A stretch of 42,010 bases of DNA from Podochytrium sp. JEL0797 (GCA_027596195.1 JADGJG010000112.1:1-42010); one strand, 5' to 3'. Positions 9,960 to 22,052 are shown, numbered from the stretch's first letter. The notes: a model not told the origin generated them from the sequence alone. Program-made: numbers and translations.

Positions 9960-10079
9960 TAATCTGAGAGAATACCGAATATCTACTTTTTTTAATAAAT
10001 AAGTGGATATATTTGTTTCTGCGTGTTTCGTGCTTGGGTTCTGATTTTCGCTTGGTGGGTGGAAAAAAAACACTTCCAG

Positions 10080-12300
10080 ATGAGCCAACAAAACGCCCTC
10101 TCGATTGGTGGACAGCGAACATCCGGCGCAGACATCCGCAACCAGAATGGTGAGTAGCAGCTACTAGCGAGGCTGCTAGTTTAGTTTGGCGTGGTGCATC
10201 GCGCACGCCCTCGCACTCCTCCTAGGCAACGAACGAGTACTCACCTAGTATGTTTCCCTAGTCATGGCTGCGCAAGCCATCGCCAACATTGTCAAGACTT
10301 CGCTGGGACCCGTTGGTCTCGACAAGATGCTTGTGGATGACATTGGCGTGAGTGAAAGAAAACGCTTTCCACCCCCATCTTAAAACGTCTTTGTTTGCAT
10401 CCAGGACGTGACCATTTCAAACGACGGCGCAACAATCCTGAGACTTCTCGAAGTGGAACACCCCGCCGGAAAGGTAACAGATAAACCTCCCCTGGCTGTC
10501 CGACTTTGAAGCACAACAACATATTCTCCACCGAGAACGAGGGTTGCGTGGATTCCCCCCGGATTCGCTAGTGGATACCACCAAAGGAGCTCTTTAAATC
10601 TCCCCAGACTACTTACCTCTTGCTCCACAGGTCCTCGTCGAACTCGCCCAGCAGCAAGACAAGGAAGTCGGCGACGGCACCACCTCGGTCGTGATCATTG
10701 CTGCCGAGCTTCTGCGCCGCGCCAACGAACTCATCAAGCAGCAGATCCACCCCACTACCATCATCACGGGATACAGACAAGCCTCGAAGGAGGCTGTGCG
10801 TTTTATTGTCGAGAACATGACCACCAAGGTGGACACGTTGGGTCGCGAGTGTTTGATGAACGTGGCCAAGACGAGCATGTCGAGCAAGATTATTGGAGCG
10901 TGAGTTGCATTTTTGGGTTTTGGTGTTCAAGGCGACGTGACCTGATTTGTTTTTTGAAGTGACGACGAATTCTTCTCCAACATTGTCGTGGATGCCATCA
11001 CGGCCGTCAAGACCGTGAACCCGCGTGGTGACGTCAAGTACCCCATCAAGGCCATCAACATTTTGAAGGCTCACGGCAAGTCTGTCAAAGACTCGACCCT
11101 TGTGCGCGGATATGCCCTCAACTGCACCGTTGCTTCGCAGGGTATGTCTTTTGCGACGGATTTATTTTGCAAGCGGACGCTGATTTGTGTTTAAATGTAT
11201 CAGCCCTGAAGACCAAGGTGATTGGCGCCAAGATTGCCTGCCTGGACATCAACTTGCAAAAGTACCGCATGAGTCTCGGAGTCAACATTGTAATTGACGA
11301 TCCTGACAAGCTCGAGGACATTCGTCGTCGGTTCGTGACACACTTTCGCATAACCTCCCTGCCGTCAAAACTAACGCATACTTATTTTCAGTGAAATCGC
11401 CATCACCACCGAACGCATCAAGAAGATTATCGACGCTGGTGCCAACGTGATTTTGACCACCAAAGGAATTGACGACCTCTGCATGAAGCTGTTTGTCGAG
11501 GCTGGAGCCATGGCCGTTCGTCGCGTCAAGAAGGACGACATGAAGCGCATTGCCAAGGCTTCTGGAGGTAAACCCTCATCCCCAGCTTTTCCCCTCGCGT
11601 GCCGACACTGACAAAAAAACCCCTAGCCACTTTCATTGCGTCCCTCGCGAACCTCTCTGGCGAAGAAACCTTTGACGCCTCCTACCTCGGATACGCCGAC
11701 GAAGTCGTGCAAGAACGCATCTCGGACGACGAATGTATCCTCATTAAGGGCACGCGCGCGCACGCGTCCTCGTCCATTATCCTCCGTGGCGCCAACGACT
11801 ACATGCTCGATGAAATGGAACGATCGATCCACGACTCCCTGTGCGCTGTCAAACGCACGCTTGAGTCGAACACGGTGGTTCCCGGCGGTGGATGTGTCGA
11901 AGCCGCGTTGAGCATCTTTTTGGAAGAGTATGCTACTAGCGTGGCTACTCGGGAGCAATTGGCGATTAGCGAGTATGCCAACTCGATGCTCGTGATTCCC
12001 AAGACGCTTTCTGTGAACGCGGCCAAGGACAGCACGGACCTTGTCTCGAAGCTCCGCGCGTACCATTTCGCGTCTCAAGCGGAAGGCGCAGCGGAGGACA
12101 AGAAGGCGTTGAAGTGGACGGGGTTGGATCTCGTGAAGGGGGTTGTGAGGGACAATTTGGCTGCGGGGATTTTGGAACCTGCGATTAGTAAGGTCAAGAG
12201 TTTGAAGGCTGCTACGGAGGCTGCAATTGCGTTGTTGAGGATTGATGATATGATTAAGATTGAGCCTGAGCAGAGGGAGGATGATGGGCATGATCATTGA
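10080..12300 (+). CDS. TCP1: T-complex protein 1 subunit alpha (CCT1), cytosolic chaperonin
   Basis: Eight exons: 10080-10149, 10262-10347, 10405-10473, 10631-10899, 10960-11141, 11204-11330, 11392-11567 and 11627-12300, giving 550 residues. Hallmarks of group II chaperonin ATPases are present: TSLGPVGLDKMLVDDIG, TISNDGATIL, EVGDGTTSV in the equatorial domain and VVPGGG in the C-terminal equatorial part. Alpha-type features include ECLMNVAKTSMSSKIIG and a His/Asp tail after MIKIEPEQ. CCT folds actin, tubulin and WD40 proteins in the cytosol as an eight-subunit double ring. Introns vary in phase and length (52-157 nt); the donor after 11330 (GTTCGT) is weaker. The last exon carries over 220 codons uninterrupted. 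Confidence 0.95.
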
Positions 12301-12681
12301 TCTGGGTTGTTTGGTCGTGGGTGAAGATGTTGGGGGGAGGGGGGTTGGTTGGTGGGGGGTTTTATTTGGGATATATATATTTGGGGATTGCGTTTGTTTC
12401 TGGAATGAACGAGTTACACATCTTTTTGTTGCAAGAGTTTTTTGTTTGTGGTTTTCAACATCGAGGCGCACTAAAAACCCCCGGGAAACCCCCGTAGACA
12501 CAAAATAGCCCCCGTGGATGGCGAATGAGTCAAGACCAAGTTATTAAAATGTCGTCGTTATGTGCAACTGCACTCACAAGATCTGGTGTACGCGTTTTTT
12601 CCTTAATGCAACAGTTTTTCAATATCGAAGCCCATCCGTATGATGGATGGATTTCAAGAACTGAGAAATGCATGACCTTGA
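12301..12681. other. 3' flank of CCT1, no gene seen
   Basis: T/G-rich sequence follows the CCT1 stop. Two short stretches, TTTTCAACATCGAGGCGC (about 12453) and TTTTTCAATATCGAAGCCC (about 12614), resemble TTTTCAACGTTGACGCGCC at about 34154, just before the second copy of the dispersed repeat. The repeat unit may therefore extend further left than its best-matching part. Confidence 0.35.
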
Positions 12682-13082
12682 TTCATATAGTTTATTACAA
12701 AACAAACAAACTGAACAAGCACGAAAAAATAAACGGGTCGTGCCACGCAGAACAGGTTTTGACCCATCTTTCGATGAAAATTTCCGTAGGTGCAGGCAGG
12801 GTAGGTAAACGGAGTAGAGTCTATTGGTCATGGAACAGACAACAGTTTTGGTTCAGGATTGAATCTTGCTGTGAGTTGTCTTGTGACCTTTGGGTGACAT
12901 AAGTTGCAGTTTGATCATTGCTGAAAGACTGGCTTGAGAGGGTCAAGAAGATGGTGGTAAACTTGGAGTCAACAGGCAGTGAAGAGAAATGAGTGTGAAA
13001 TCGCGTCGGTTTTATAGCAAATTTTGAAGCGGACTTGTGGAAGTGGACTGTGCGTGGAATTTTGAGAAGGACTTGACCACCC
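12682..13082. repeat. Dispersed repeat, copy 1 (about 400 bp)
   Basis: It matches 34196-34614 in the same orientation over its full length, with blocks such as AATAAACGGGTCGTG, GGTTTTGACCCATCTTTCGATGAAAATTTCC, TTCAGGATTGAATCTTGCTGTGAGTTGTCTTGTGACCTTTG and GATCATTGCTGAAAGACTGGCTTGAGAGG nearly identical. Indels between the copies are not multiples of three, so long frames are not conserved. On the minus strand it has a TATA-like CTATAAAA near 13013, a short conserved open frame starting MIKLQ (21 codons) and an AATAAACTATA-like end. It is a family of unknown nature: non-autonomous element or transcribed noncoding repeat. Confidence 0.8.
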
Positions 13083-13579
13083 CACTCCACTTCAGCATTG
13101 AGAATAATCTTTCCTTAAAAAAGCCTTAATGGGACCAAAAGACTTTTTCCAATCGGAAAGATTCCATGCCAATTAAACCCCGGTTAGGCGCGCTCTCACT
13201 GTGAGTCTGCCAAACTAATTGGGGAATCTCAATTATCTGGGATGCACATTCTGTGGTTACATCCTCGAATGTAAACGGAGGCGCACGCGTTCCGAAAATA
13301 TTGAACCCGAAATCAAAAAGATTGTCGAGCTCGCAAATATATGACGATGATGGCGCGTTTATGCGTCATATTTTAACAAGCCGGAACGGAACAAGCGGAT
13401 CAGCGTTAAATTTGCCTCTGTAAACGAACTTCAGGAGTGGCACCCAGGCGATTCGGAGCAATCCTCGATTTTTCCACTTCAATCGAACATGAGCAGTGGC
13501 ACCTGCAAGAATCAAGATAAATAGGGCGCGCTTTCCCTTTCCTTCCTCATCATCATCCAAAACACAACAACCCACAAAA
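13083..13579. other. Upstream region of the hexosaminidase gene
   Basis: No gene seen. A small hairpin is possible at 13339-13371 (arms ATATGACG and CGTCATAT, each with a TGACG core like CREB/ATF-type sites), and a TATA-like GATAAATA lies at 13516-13523, about 60 bp before the hexosaminidase start. Both are suggestions from sequence only. Confidence 0.35.
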
Positions 13580-15663
13580 ATGAAACTCTTCTCGATTCTG
13601 GCTGCTGCCGCGATGGTGTCTGCCTCTGAACTCACATCTGACGTTCCCGGACACTTGCTCTGGCCCAAGCCGCAGAAGTTCACGTCTGGAACTGCCAGTC
13701 ACACCATCAACCCGGACTGTGTGTACTTCAACTTTGCCGGTGGCGATCTCGAGCTCCTTCAGAAGGTCAGACATACTTTTCTTCATCTCTTCTTCAGGCA
13801 ACAAGTATGACTAATTTCAAGTTCAAACTATTCTCAGGCTGGTGACCGTTTCAAGGCCAACTCGCTTGCTTTCGGATGCAACGCCCCGCAGTTGAAGGCC
13901 GATATTCGCCAAATCAATGTGACCATCACCGGATGCGACCCCAAGGACCTGGCCGATGTCGATGAGAGTTACGTCCTCGACACCACCGACGACTCTGTCC
14001 TCATTTACGCGCCCAACACGGTTGGAGCCATTCGTGCTTTCGAGACTCTCACCCAGCTGGTTGCTCCCATTGAATTGATGCCGTTCTATGCCGACAAGGA
14101 CATCATGGGATGTGCCAAGGCTGCTGATGCCGGATTTGTTCCAGGGTTCGAGATTCCCGTGAGTATTCGTTATTTCACGCGTTTTGCTTTCGCAATCAAC
14201 ACTTTACTAATCAAAAGAATTTTTTATAGTTTGGACCGTGGCACATTGAGGACCACCCCAACTACCCTTACAGAGCCATTCACTTGGACACTGCTCGTAA
14301 CTTTATCCCACTCGTCGATATTCTCCGCACCCTCGATGGAATGGTTGCTTCCAAGCTCAACGTCCTCAACTGGCACATCTCTGACGCTACCTCATACCCA
14401 ATGGTTTCCACCACATACCCCGACCTCATTGACCGTGCCTTCAACAAGCTTGCCACTTACTCGTACCAAGACGCCAAGACCGTCATCAATTACGCCGCCG
14501 AGCGTGGTATCCGCGTGATTCCCGAGTTTGACCACCCAGCTCACACGGATTCGTTTTCTGCCTCCAAGGAACTGAACCCATTCATCCTCTGCCAAAACTC
14601 TGCCGTCGGCTGGATCAACCCATACAACGGTGGAGTCGGAAACGAGCCCCTCGGAAACTGGTGGCCTCACTGCGTCGAGCCCCCTTGTGGCGCCGTAAAC
14701 ATTGCCGACCCGAAGGCCGGACCCGCCATCTCCAAGCTCATGATGGAATACGCCAACTTGTTCCCAGACTCAGTGATGCACTTGGGTGGAGACGAGGTGT
14801 CGTCGTTCTGTTATGCCATGGAGCCAGCTTATATGGAGAACACTTTCCCCGGTATGACCAACTACTCTTCTGTGTTCCCCAACGCCGAGGAGCCGTACAC
14901 GTTCCCGGAGGCTTGGTTCGAGGGATTCTCGCGCGTCTACCAGACTTACATTGACGGAATCATTGACGACGTCAAGACCATCAAGAAGACCACCATGCAC
15001 TGGGAAGACATTATCCTCAATGACTTTGTGGACCTCCCTGAGGGCTCCATCATCCAAATCTGGAACGGATGGAATAACAAGCTCGGCAAGAACTCGCTCC
15101 AGCGCATCCTTGAGCTCAACAAGTACCAGATCATCGAGACCAACAACGAGAACTACTACTTGGACGGTGGAGCGGGCAAGTGGTTGACGGATTCCCTTGG
15201 ATACGGGAACCAGTCTGCCAGAGAGGACTACTGGTTGGCTTACCGCAACTGGCAGCACATTTACAACCACGACCCCCGCACTTCTCCAATGCAGAACACG
15301 ACCGACACTACCGGAACTGGATTGGCCGACCCACCCAAGGGTAACTTGGACCTCATTATTGGAGCTTCCGTTGCCATCTGGGGCGAGAAGATTGACTCTT
15401 CCAACTTGGACACCAAGCTCTGGCCGCGTTCTTCTGCTTTGGCTGAGGCACTTTGGTCTTCCTTCGACGACGCTGCCAACAAGGACATGTTCGAGGCTGA
15501 ACCGCGTTTGGTGATGATGAGAGAGCGCTTGATTTCTCGTGGAATGGCTGCTGAGGCTCTTCACCCGGAATGGTGTGACGACAACCACTGTGGTTTCTTG
15601 GTTGGAGGCAACAAGAGCCCGCACGGAAACCGTGAGGGTTTGGATGTTGTGCCCCCTGTTTGA
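13580..15663 (+). CDS. Secreted beta-N-acetylhexosaminidase, GH20
   Basis: Three exons: 13580-13765, 13838-14158 and 14230-15663, 646 residues. A signal peptide (MKLFSILAAAAMVSA) starts the protein. An N-terminal GH20b-like domain follows, then the GH20 barrel from about residue 185 (RAIHLDTARNFIPL, LNVLNWHISDATSYPM, VIPEFDHPAH). The catalytic pair is in HLGGDEVSS near residues 353-361: Asp positions the substrate acetamido group and Glu is the acid. Family enzymes remove terminal GlcNAc/GalNAc from chitooligomers and glycans; in a chitin-walled fungus a role in chitin turnover is likely. Several NxS/T sites fit secretion. A polyadenylation-like AATAAA lies about 60 bp after the stop. Confidence 0.94.
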
Positions 15664-16158
15664 TGCCTCATGCCACTGTTTAGTAGGCTGTTAGCTCATT
15701 AATTGTAATTGTTTTAAGATGCAATAAAGACGTATTTGTCAGATATTCGTGTTTTCGCAGTGTACTTTTTTATCGATTTCTAGCCATGAAGGGTGCGCGA
15801 ATTGTTAGCTTTCGACGCGTAAGTTTGTTTTTGGAGTTGTTTGGGGTTTTTGACAGGTCCCGAATTCAGTTTTTTTACTTTTCCACCAAACCACCACACC
15901 CCAACCAGATTCCGATTGTGCAGTGCTAATATTCCGCATGTCGCCCCTCAATTCTTCATGAATTCTTCGGTGTTTTTGGCTTGATTTACTGACCTTAAAT
16001 CGAAGTGTCCTTCAAAAATAAAGTTACTGTTTTATCGGTTTATGATATTAAGATATTTTTCTGCGCATCGCAGCGAGTAATGACTAACGGAAGAGTACAA
16101 GCATTTGTATGAGTGGTTTGTTGGCAAAGAGCGGATTTATGACGGAATTGATTGTCCT
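15664..16158. other. Convergent intergenic region between hexosaminidase and Guf1
   Basis: It contains the AATAAA-type signal of the hexosaminidase near 15724 and A/T-rich sequence. A miniature open frame at 15785 (MKGARIVSFRR) is followed by a donor-like GTAAGT, but spliced it would give only 17 residues. No gene called. Confidence 0.4.
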
Positions 16159-18206
16159 TCACTTCTTCCCATTCCCGCCACCACCCCCTTCCGTCCCATT
16201 AATCAAGCTAAAGAACGCCTCCTGAGGCAATTGAATCCCCCCCGCCACCGCCTTCATCCTCTTCTTCCCTTGCTTCTGCTTGTCCAACAACTTCATCTTG
16301 CGTGTGATATCCCCACCATACAATTTGGCCGTTACATCTTTCCTCAATGCGCTAATCGTTTCACGCGACACTACCTTGCCATTCACACTCGCCTGAATCA
16401 CAATTTCGACCAACTGCCGATCCATCACTCCCTTTAACCGCTTGACCCACTCCTTGGCGACTTTCTCCGCACAACTCCGATGCACGATCGTAGCGAGTGC
16501 ATCAACACGGGCTCCGTTGAGGAGGAGGTTGACTTTGACCACGTCGGCTTGAGCGTATCCGATTTCTTCGTAGTCAAATGTCGCGTATCCTTGGGTGCGG
16601 GATTTGAGGTGGTTGTAAAAGTCGGTGAGGATTTCTGACATGGGGAGTTTGTATTTGAGAAGGACGCGGGAGGAGTCGATGACAGTGTATTCGAGTTGTT
16701 CGCCGCGGTGGCTCTGGATTTTGGAGGTAGGGAGGGTGGTTAAAATCAGAAGCGGGGTTACCGAGAGGGGTAACTCACCCCACACAGTTCCATTAATGAA
16801 CCGACATATTCTAGTGGGCAAATCAGCGTCCCAATTACCATGGGCTCATAAAACGCTTCCACGTTGCCCAGTTCCTCGGGTTCGGGAAACTCGGCTGGGT
16901 TTCGAATCACCTTGACCCACCGTTTGTTGAGAGCGTCGAATTCCAAACCGTCCACCTTCTTTTCATTCTTCCACTCGACTTGGAAACTGACTGTCGGCGC
17001 TGTGTTGATGACCATCGAATCGTGTTCTTCTTCGAGCCGTTGCCGAAACACATCCATATGAAGCGTGCCGAGGAATCCAAGACGGAATCCTTGCCCCAAC
17101 GCACTCGAAGTTTCCCGCGAAACGGCCACACTCGCGTCGTTGAGCGTCAAGCGGTCAATAGCTTCCTGCATTTTGGGAAACTCGGACGCGTCCATCGGAT
17201 ACGCACCCGCAAATACCATGCTTTTGGCGGGTTTGAAGCCTGGGAATGGGGTAGGTGGTGGGTTCGGCGAGTGGGCCGCGTACAGCGTGTCGCCGATGAA
17301 GGCGTCGCGGGTAGTTTTCATACCGAGATGGATGTATCCGACTTGGCCGACTGTGAGCGACGGAGTAGGGGTTTGCTCGGGGTGCATGATTCCGAGGTTC
17401 GTGACTTCGTACGTGAGTTTTGTGTGGTGGGACGTGATGCGGTGACCCTTCTTGAGAGTTCCGCTGTGCACGGCAATGAGACAGACAACGCCCACGTACG
17501 AGTCGTACCAAATGTCAAACAGCAGGGCCTTGAATTCGCCAGTGGAACTGCCCAGGTTCGTCGGGGGAGGAATATCGTCCACAATCGCGTCGAGAATAGC
17601 GGGTACGCCTTGGCCTGTCTTGGCCGAGATTTGATTCACCCGTCGCGTGTCGAGTTCAAAGGTGGATTCGATCTGAGCGAGGACTTTCAGCGGGTCCGAG
17701 CCCGGCAGGTCGATTTTGTTCAGGACGGGCACGATTGCCAGGTCTTCGGAAAAGGCAAGAAAGAAGTTGGCGACCGTCTGGGCTTGGACGCCCTGCGACG
17801 CGTCGACGAGGAGTAATGTGCCCTGGCAAGCACTGAGTGACCGCGAAACTTCATATGAGAAATCCACGTGACCGGGCGTGTCGATCAGATTGAGGAGATA
17901 CGTAGTGTTGTCCTTTGTGTAGAACATCGACGCCGTCTGCGCCTTGACGGTGATTCCGCGCTCCTTCTCAACCTTGAGCTTGTCGAGGACTCGCGGCTGG
18001 TCCTTGGTGACCTTCTTGATGGTTCCCGTGAGCTCGAGAAGCCGGTCTGCTAGTGTTGATTTTCCGTGATCAATGTGGGCAATGATGGAGAAGTTGCGGA
18101 TCCGGTCGGGTGTAAACGATGCGAAATCCGCGATCATCGCTTCACTGGAAGTAGACGAGTGCCGCACATGGTGTCGGAAGATGCCCAGCCGGATGGGGAG
18201 AAGCAT
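16159..18206 (-). CDS. GUF1: Mitochondrial translation GTPase Guf1 (EF4/LepA)
   Basis: Two exons (18206-16779 and 16713-16159, 65-nt intron), 660 residues. The N-terminal 25 residues are basic and Ser-rich, as in a mitochondrial presequence. G motifs are intact: AHIDHGKS (43-50), RGIT switch I, DTPGH (109-113), NKID (163-166) and SAK (194-196). LepA-specific blocks follow: the elongation-factor beta-barrel, FPGFKPAKSMVFAGAYPMD, GQGFRLGFLGTLHMD and the C-terminal domain with GVMDRQLVEIVIQA and YGGDITRKMKLLDKQKQGKKRMK. LepA/EF4 back-translocates stalled ribosomes; Guf1 supports mitochondrial translation under suboptimal conditions. The gene is convergent with the hexosaminidase. Confidence 0.95.
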
Positions 18207-19444
18207 TCGAATGCGCCAACGAAAAAACCGAAGAAATCTGCTGGAAATCTGTTGGAAATCCGCGTATCCTCAATTGCCAAACTCCCTTCTCAATAATAAC
18301 TATTTCATATTCACCTTTTCTTGCAATTCGCAAATTCAAACCAAAAAAAAGTTTAAAAATGTAAGTTCCTCATCGTCCACTTCCTCCTCGCTGACTTCCT
18401 CTTGCCCAAAGAGCATCTCCTACTCCTCTCCACTCCATTATGCCCACTCGCGAGGCTCAGCAATCGCTACACGCTCCTTCGACATCCCTTCGGCCGCCAC
18501 CTTGCCGCAGATCCGGGATACCCTTTCTCGAGATCTTCCCTTGATTCGATCCATTTCATGCTCTTCCATGGTGTCTGACCACCCCACCACCACTAATGTT
18601 CTTTTTTTCGTCTCATTTGAAAGCGCTTCTGGCTGAAGACCATTTCGACTTGATCTCTTTCCCGTTTTGCCGACCTGGAGAGACTCGTCTTATGGGTATT
18701 CGAGGGTGGCGGCGTGTACTCCAATGTTCCAAATTGCATCACCACACAGAAATCATCAACATCTCATGGGAATGGAACTGGATCACGCAGTTCAAGTCGC
18801 TTCGCGTCTTGAAATCTTCCCGCTGCCGAATCACTTCCATTGCACCGATTTCTCAGCTGCCAACCTAAAATCGATCGGTTTTTTGGTTACGACTTTGACG
18901 CGTATATACGAACTGTGGACTACACGCAGCGTACTGACCTCACGCATTTGATGGAAATGAAACAACTGTCAACTGGAACGGCTTTTCTTGCGCGAGATGC
19001 GCTTGGAATCATTTGCCGAAATTTCCCACTTAGATAAATGGCCAACCCGCGTTTTTTTCCCCTTTTCTGGAATCTCACTGGAATCCAAACGCTACCACCT
19101 CCATTGCAAACGCACAAACAATACCGCGCCCTACATTCCTCGTAGGACCTATCCATCAGTCCGTGCTCGAAAAGACCCGTGAGAAGAAGGTACCGACCCA
19201 AATCCATCGATCCTTTGCTCCCAGCTCAAAACCCTGCCCACTCAGCTGATGCGGGACCCATGCGAGACCTCGAATACCAGAAACCCTCGAACAGACAAAA
19301 CCGCAACCCGCCTGCGCTCCACACGATCCGACATTGATGCGCTCGTTTGGCTCTTGGACGCCCCGAATCTCAGCATGAAGCGGTCTTCCAGGAGCTTTCA
19401 AAACGTTTCCCTTCAAATTTTTAATCTCAAGATACATTTCAGGC
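18207..19444. other. Unresolved 1.2-kb stretch, possibly a fragmented or intron-rich plus-strand gene
   Basis: Several plus-strand frames look weakly coding: ATLPQIRDTLSRDLPLIRSI (near 18500), ALLAEDHFDLISFPFC (near 18630), MELDHAVQVASRLEIFPLP (near 18775) and KIDRFFGYDFDAYIRTVDY (near 18865). They lie in different frames with some donor- and acceptor-like sites between, but I could not assemble a family I recognise. It may be a divergent gene opposite Guf1, a decayed gene, or nothing. Confidence 0.3.
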
Positions 19445-20964
19445 TCAGAAAAAGACAGAATTGACAGGCAAGTCCTCGGAAGCAAAAATCCTCGCCACCA
19501 CATTCAACTTCTCCTTCGGCGCCACGTTGGCTTTTCCATACCGCACCAACACCTTCAGTGAAACTGCTCCCACCACCAGCGACGAGAATTCCGCAATTCC
19601 AATGTCCAATACGGCATCCGCACCCTCCTTCCCCCTCTCTCCCACTTTCAATACCTTCACAGCCCCCTTCTTGAACCCAAGCAACACGGGCGGGTTCATT
19701 TCGGGAGTCAACGTGTCCAACACCCTCACAAACAACTTGACCCCATCCACCCCATTGAAATCGCGATCCGCAAAATACACGCCAAACAGCTTTTCGATAT
19801 TCACAACGCGATACATCAACGACACGGTTTGCTTTGCCGATTGGTGTCCACTTGCGGAGATGCCGCATCCTTCTCCGAGCGCGTGGGCGGCCCGCGGGTC
19901 CGAGAGGAGACGGAAAAAGTCGGCGTCTTGGGTCGTGAATTGGATGTGTTGGATTTGGTCGTCTTGTTCGCGCAGGAATTGCGTGAAGGCATACAGGGAT
20001 TCGGTGGTTTCGTAGATCCAGTCGATAATTTTGATGTTGTTGATGGAGGCGCCCTTTTGTGGAAATAGGGGGTGAGTGATAAATGAGCGATTCGGGAAAC
20101 GCGTTGCAACTCCAAAAAACAATAACTTACCACAGACGTCGTCTCAAACTTGAACAAGATGTATCCTCTCAACATGTTGGAAGTGTCCCTGAACCCCAAT
20201 ACGCGAGTGGCGCCCTTGTCCGAGAATGCTTGCTCAGCAAGGCCTGCCGCCATGCGCCGAATCATTCCATGCCTCTGGTCGCTGAAACGGTTTTGGCAGG
20301 CCACCATTTCATCCACATGGACATCTCGCAGCTCCTTGAGGGCGAAATAAGTGGGTGCAAGCTGTGTGCTTGCGCCACCAGGTCCAACAAATGATTTTGG
20401 CAGAGACGCAGGACTGATGGTGTAATCATAGTAAGGGCTCGACAAACCAAAGCCCATCTTCATGTAAAAGTCTGGTCTGAACGGGTGCAGGATTGCCAGG
20501 TATTGCTCCTTGGCGAAACAGTCGTGCAACCACTGAGTCACCAACACCTTTGCGCACCCGCGCTTCTTGTGCATGAGATCCACAGCCACGGCGCCCAATC
20601 CACCGAGCCTTCTGACTTGTCCAAACAAGGTGCTCTCAAAATCCCTGTGGGCCCAAACGGCAATCAAGCCCGGCGTTGGTCTGGTTTCCATGGCTTCGGA
20701 ACCGAGCTTGAGCGAGTGGAACGATTCCGTGTCGATACCTTCGAGAGAAGCGTGGAAAATCCCCGAGTACTGGTAATCCGGGAGCGCAGTGATGCGCTTG
20801 AGAGTTCGCTCGGCAGTGGGAGGGAGATTGGCGTCCAGGTACAAACTGTAGTACGAATACGCCAAGGAGGTCACGCGGGCAGCGGCAGCAGCATCGGCGG
20901 GAGACGAGAGGCGCCGGATTTCTACGTTGGCGACGCCGCAGTCGGAAGGTGTGGGGAAGCCCAT
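19445..20964 (-). CDS. Eis-like GNAT acetyltransferase with C-terminal SCP2-type domain
   Basis: Two exons (20964-20131 and 20053-19445, 77-nt intron), 480 residues. The start is the first ATG of the frame (MGFPTPSDCG); further upstream the frame is open without ATG. The first part has a GNAT fold, with GAVAVDLMHKKRGCAKVLV as the acetyl-CoA loop region (R/Q-x-x-G-x-A/G) and HPFRPDFYMKMGFGL. A second GNAT-like region (SNMLRGYILFKF...LREQDDQIQHIQF) follows. The C-terminus (MYRVVNIEKLFGVYF...VVARIFASEDLPVNSVFF) matches the sterol-carrier-like domain and terminal Phe of the bacterial Eis/YitU family. Eis enzymes are hexameric acetyltransferases acting on amines; the substrate here is unknown. I know the family mainly from bacteria. 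The FIT gene begins 125 bp away on the same strand. Confidence 0.75.
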
Positions 20965-21088
20965 TTCGTGTTGAACTTTTCTTGCAACGACGCGAGGGTC
21001 GATTCCACTCTGCCACACAAATCACGGCGATATCATGGCATGATATATATTCCTCAAGAGAAAACTATTCCATATGAGGTTCCTCTCT

Positions 21089-21933
21089 TCACTCCAAAAC
21101 AGCAAACTGAACAACCCAAAACGCGATCGCCAACACCGTTCCAGACACTTTCTCTGGAATATCATGAAAATGAATCGCAGTCACAAGCAACATGAACCAC
21201 CACAACACACAAAAAGATCTCACGACCCAAACTGCCACCTTCACCGCTCCCTCCTTGCCATTCCCAAGCCGTCTCGCGACGCGAATTTCCTCCCACATCA
21301 ACACCCCGCAATGAATGAGCAACAGACAATGTCCACTAACGTCAAATCCTGTCCAATCGCCTCCGCTTTTGCGACATGCGCGTGCGGTGGTATACATTTG
21401 GGACGGGTCTTGGATCGTCAAGGTGCATGATCCCGTTGCGTGATAGATTCGATCAAGAATCGAATGGCCAAAAAACCATTGGGTTGTGACGATCCAAAAC
21501 AGAGTTGCTGTGGCGTATCGTTTGAGGCGCAGGACGGGGGAGGGGCGATTCGCAACAGGCAAGGAGCGAGAGGGGAAAGCGTACGAAGCGTAAATCAGGA
21601 ACCAAATAGCGAGACTAGTCCATCCCTGTTAATTTGCCATGTGCAAGGTCAGTTGTGTCTTGTCCGTGGATTGTGAGTCAAAGGCCAACTCACCCATGCG
21701 AATTTGGCAAAGACAACATTCAGAATGTTTCGCTTGTTGGTCAGCCAGCTGTCTGGCAGCGTTGCGAAAGATCCGAAAAGAACGGTGAATGCGTAGAAGG
21801 CCAGGATGCTGAGTGAGATGTGAGACAGGGCAGGATCCGCAAGGCAAGGACGCAACAATCAGGGTGATCCGATCCGATCAATGATTCGATGGACGTTGGA
21901 GACTCACTTCAACTGCCGCGAAGAGATCTGCAT
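21089..21933 (-). CDS. FIT family lipid-droplet biogenesis protein (Scs3/FITM2-like)
   Basis: Three exons: 21933-21908, 21808-21694 and 21625-21089, 225 residues. The 26-nt first exon encodes MQISSRQL and joins exon 2 in phase 2. The protein has several hydrophobic segments (ILAFYAFTVLFGSF, SLAIWFLIYASYAF, FCVLWWFMLLV, VLAIAFWVVQFAVL). Conserved FIT motifs are present: WLTNKRNILN, the FDVSGHCLLL block with catalytic-type His146, and IHFHDIPEKVSG with His201. FIT proteins sit in the ER membrane, cleave acyl-CoA to acyl-4'-phosphopantetheine and AMP-type products, and promote lipid-droplet budding; Scs3 and Yft2 are the yeast members. The first exon is the least certain part. Confidence 0.85.
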
Positions 21934-22052
21934 CGGTTGTGCCGGTTTGGGGGGTGTTTTTCGTTTCGATTTTGTTCGTGCCACGTCAACGAGGTGTTTG
22001 GAACCAACGCAGATTCGTGATGTAATGCAATGTTTATTGATTTGTGTGGGAA

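Noticed and set aside
14770..15624. 284-codon minus-strand frame opposite the hexosaminidase
   Set aside because: Antisense shadow of a conserved GH20 exon.
15785..15924. Mini gene MKGARIVSFRR plus a spliced tail
   Set aside because: Has a good donor and an acceptor, but the product would be 17 residues with no known relative.
16980..17816. 278-codon plus-strand frame opposite Guf1
   Set aside because: Antisense shadow of the GTPase exon.
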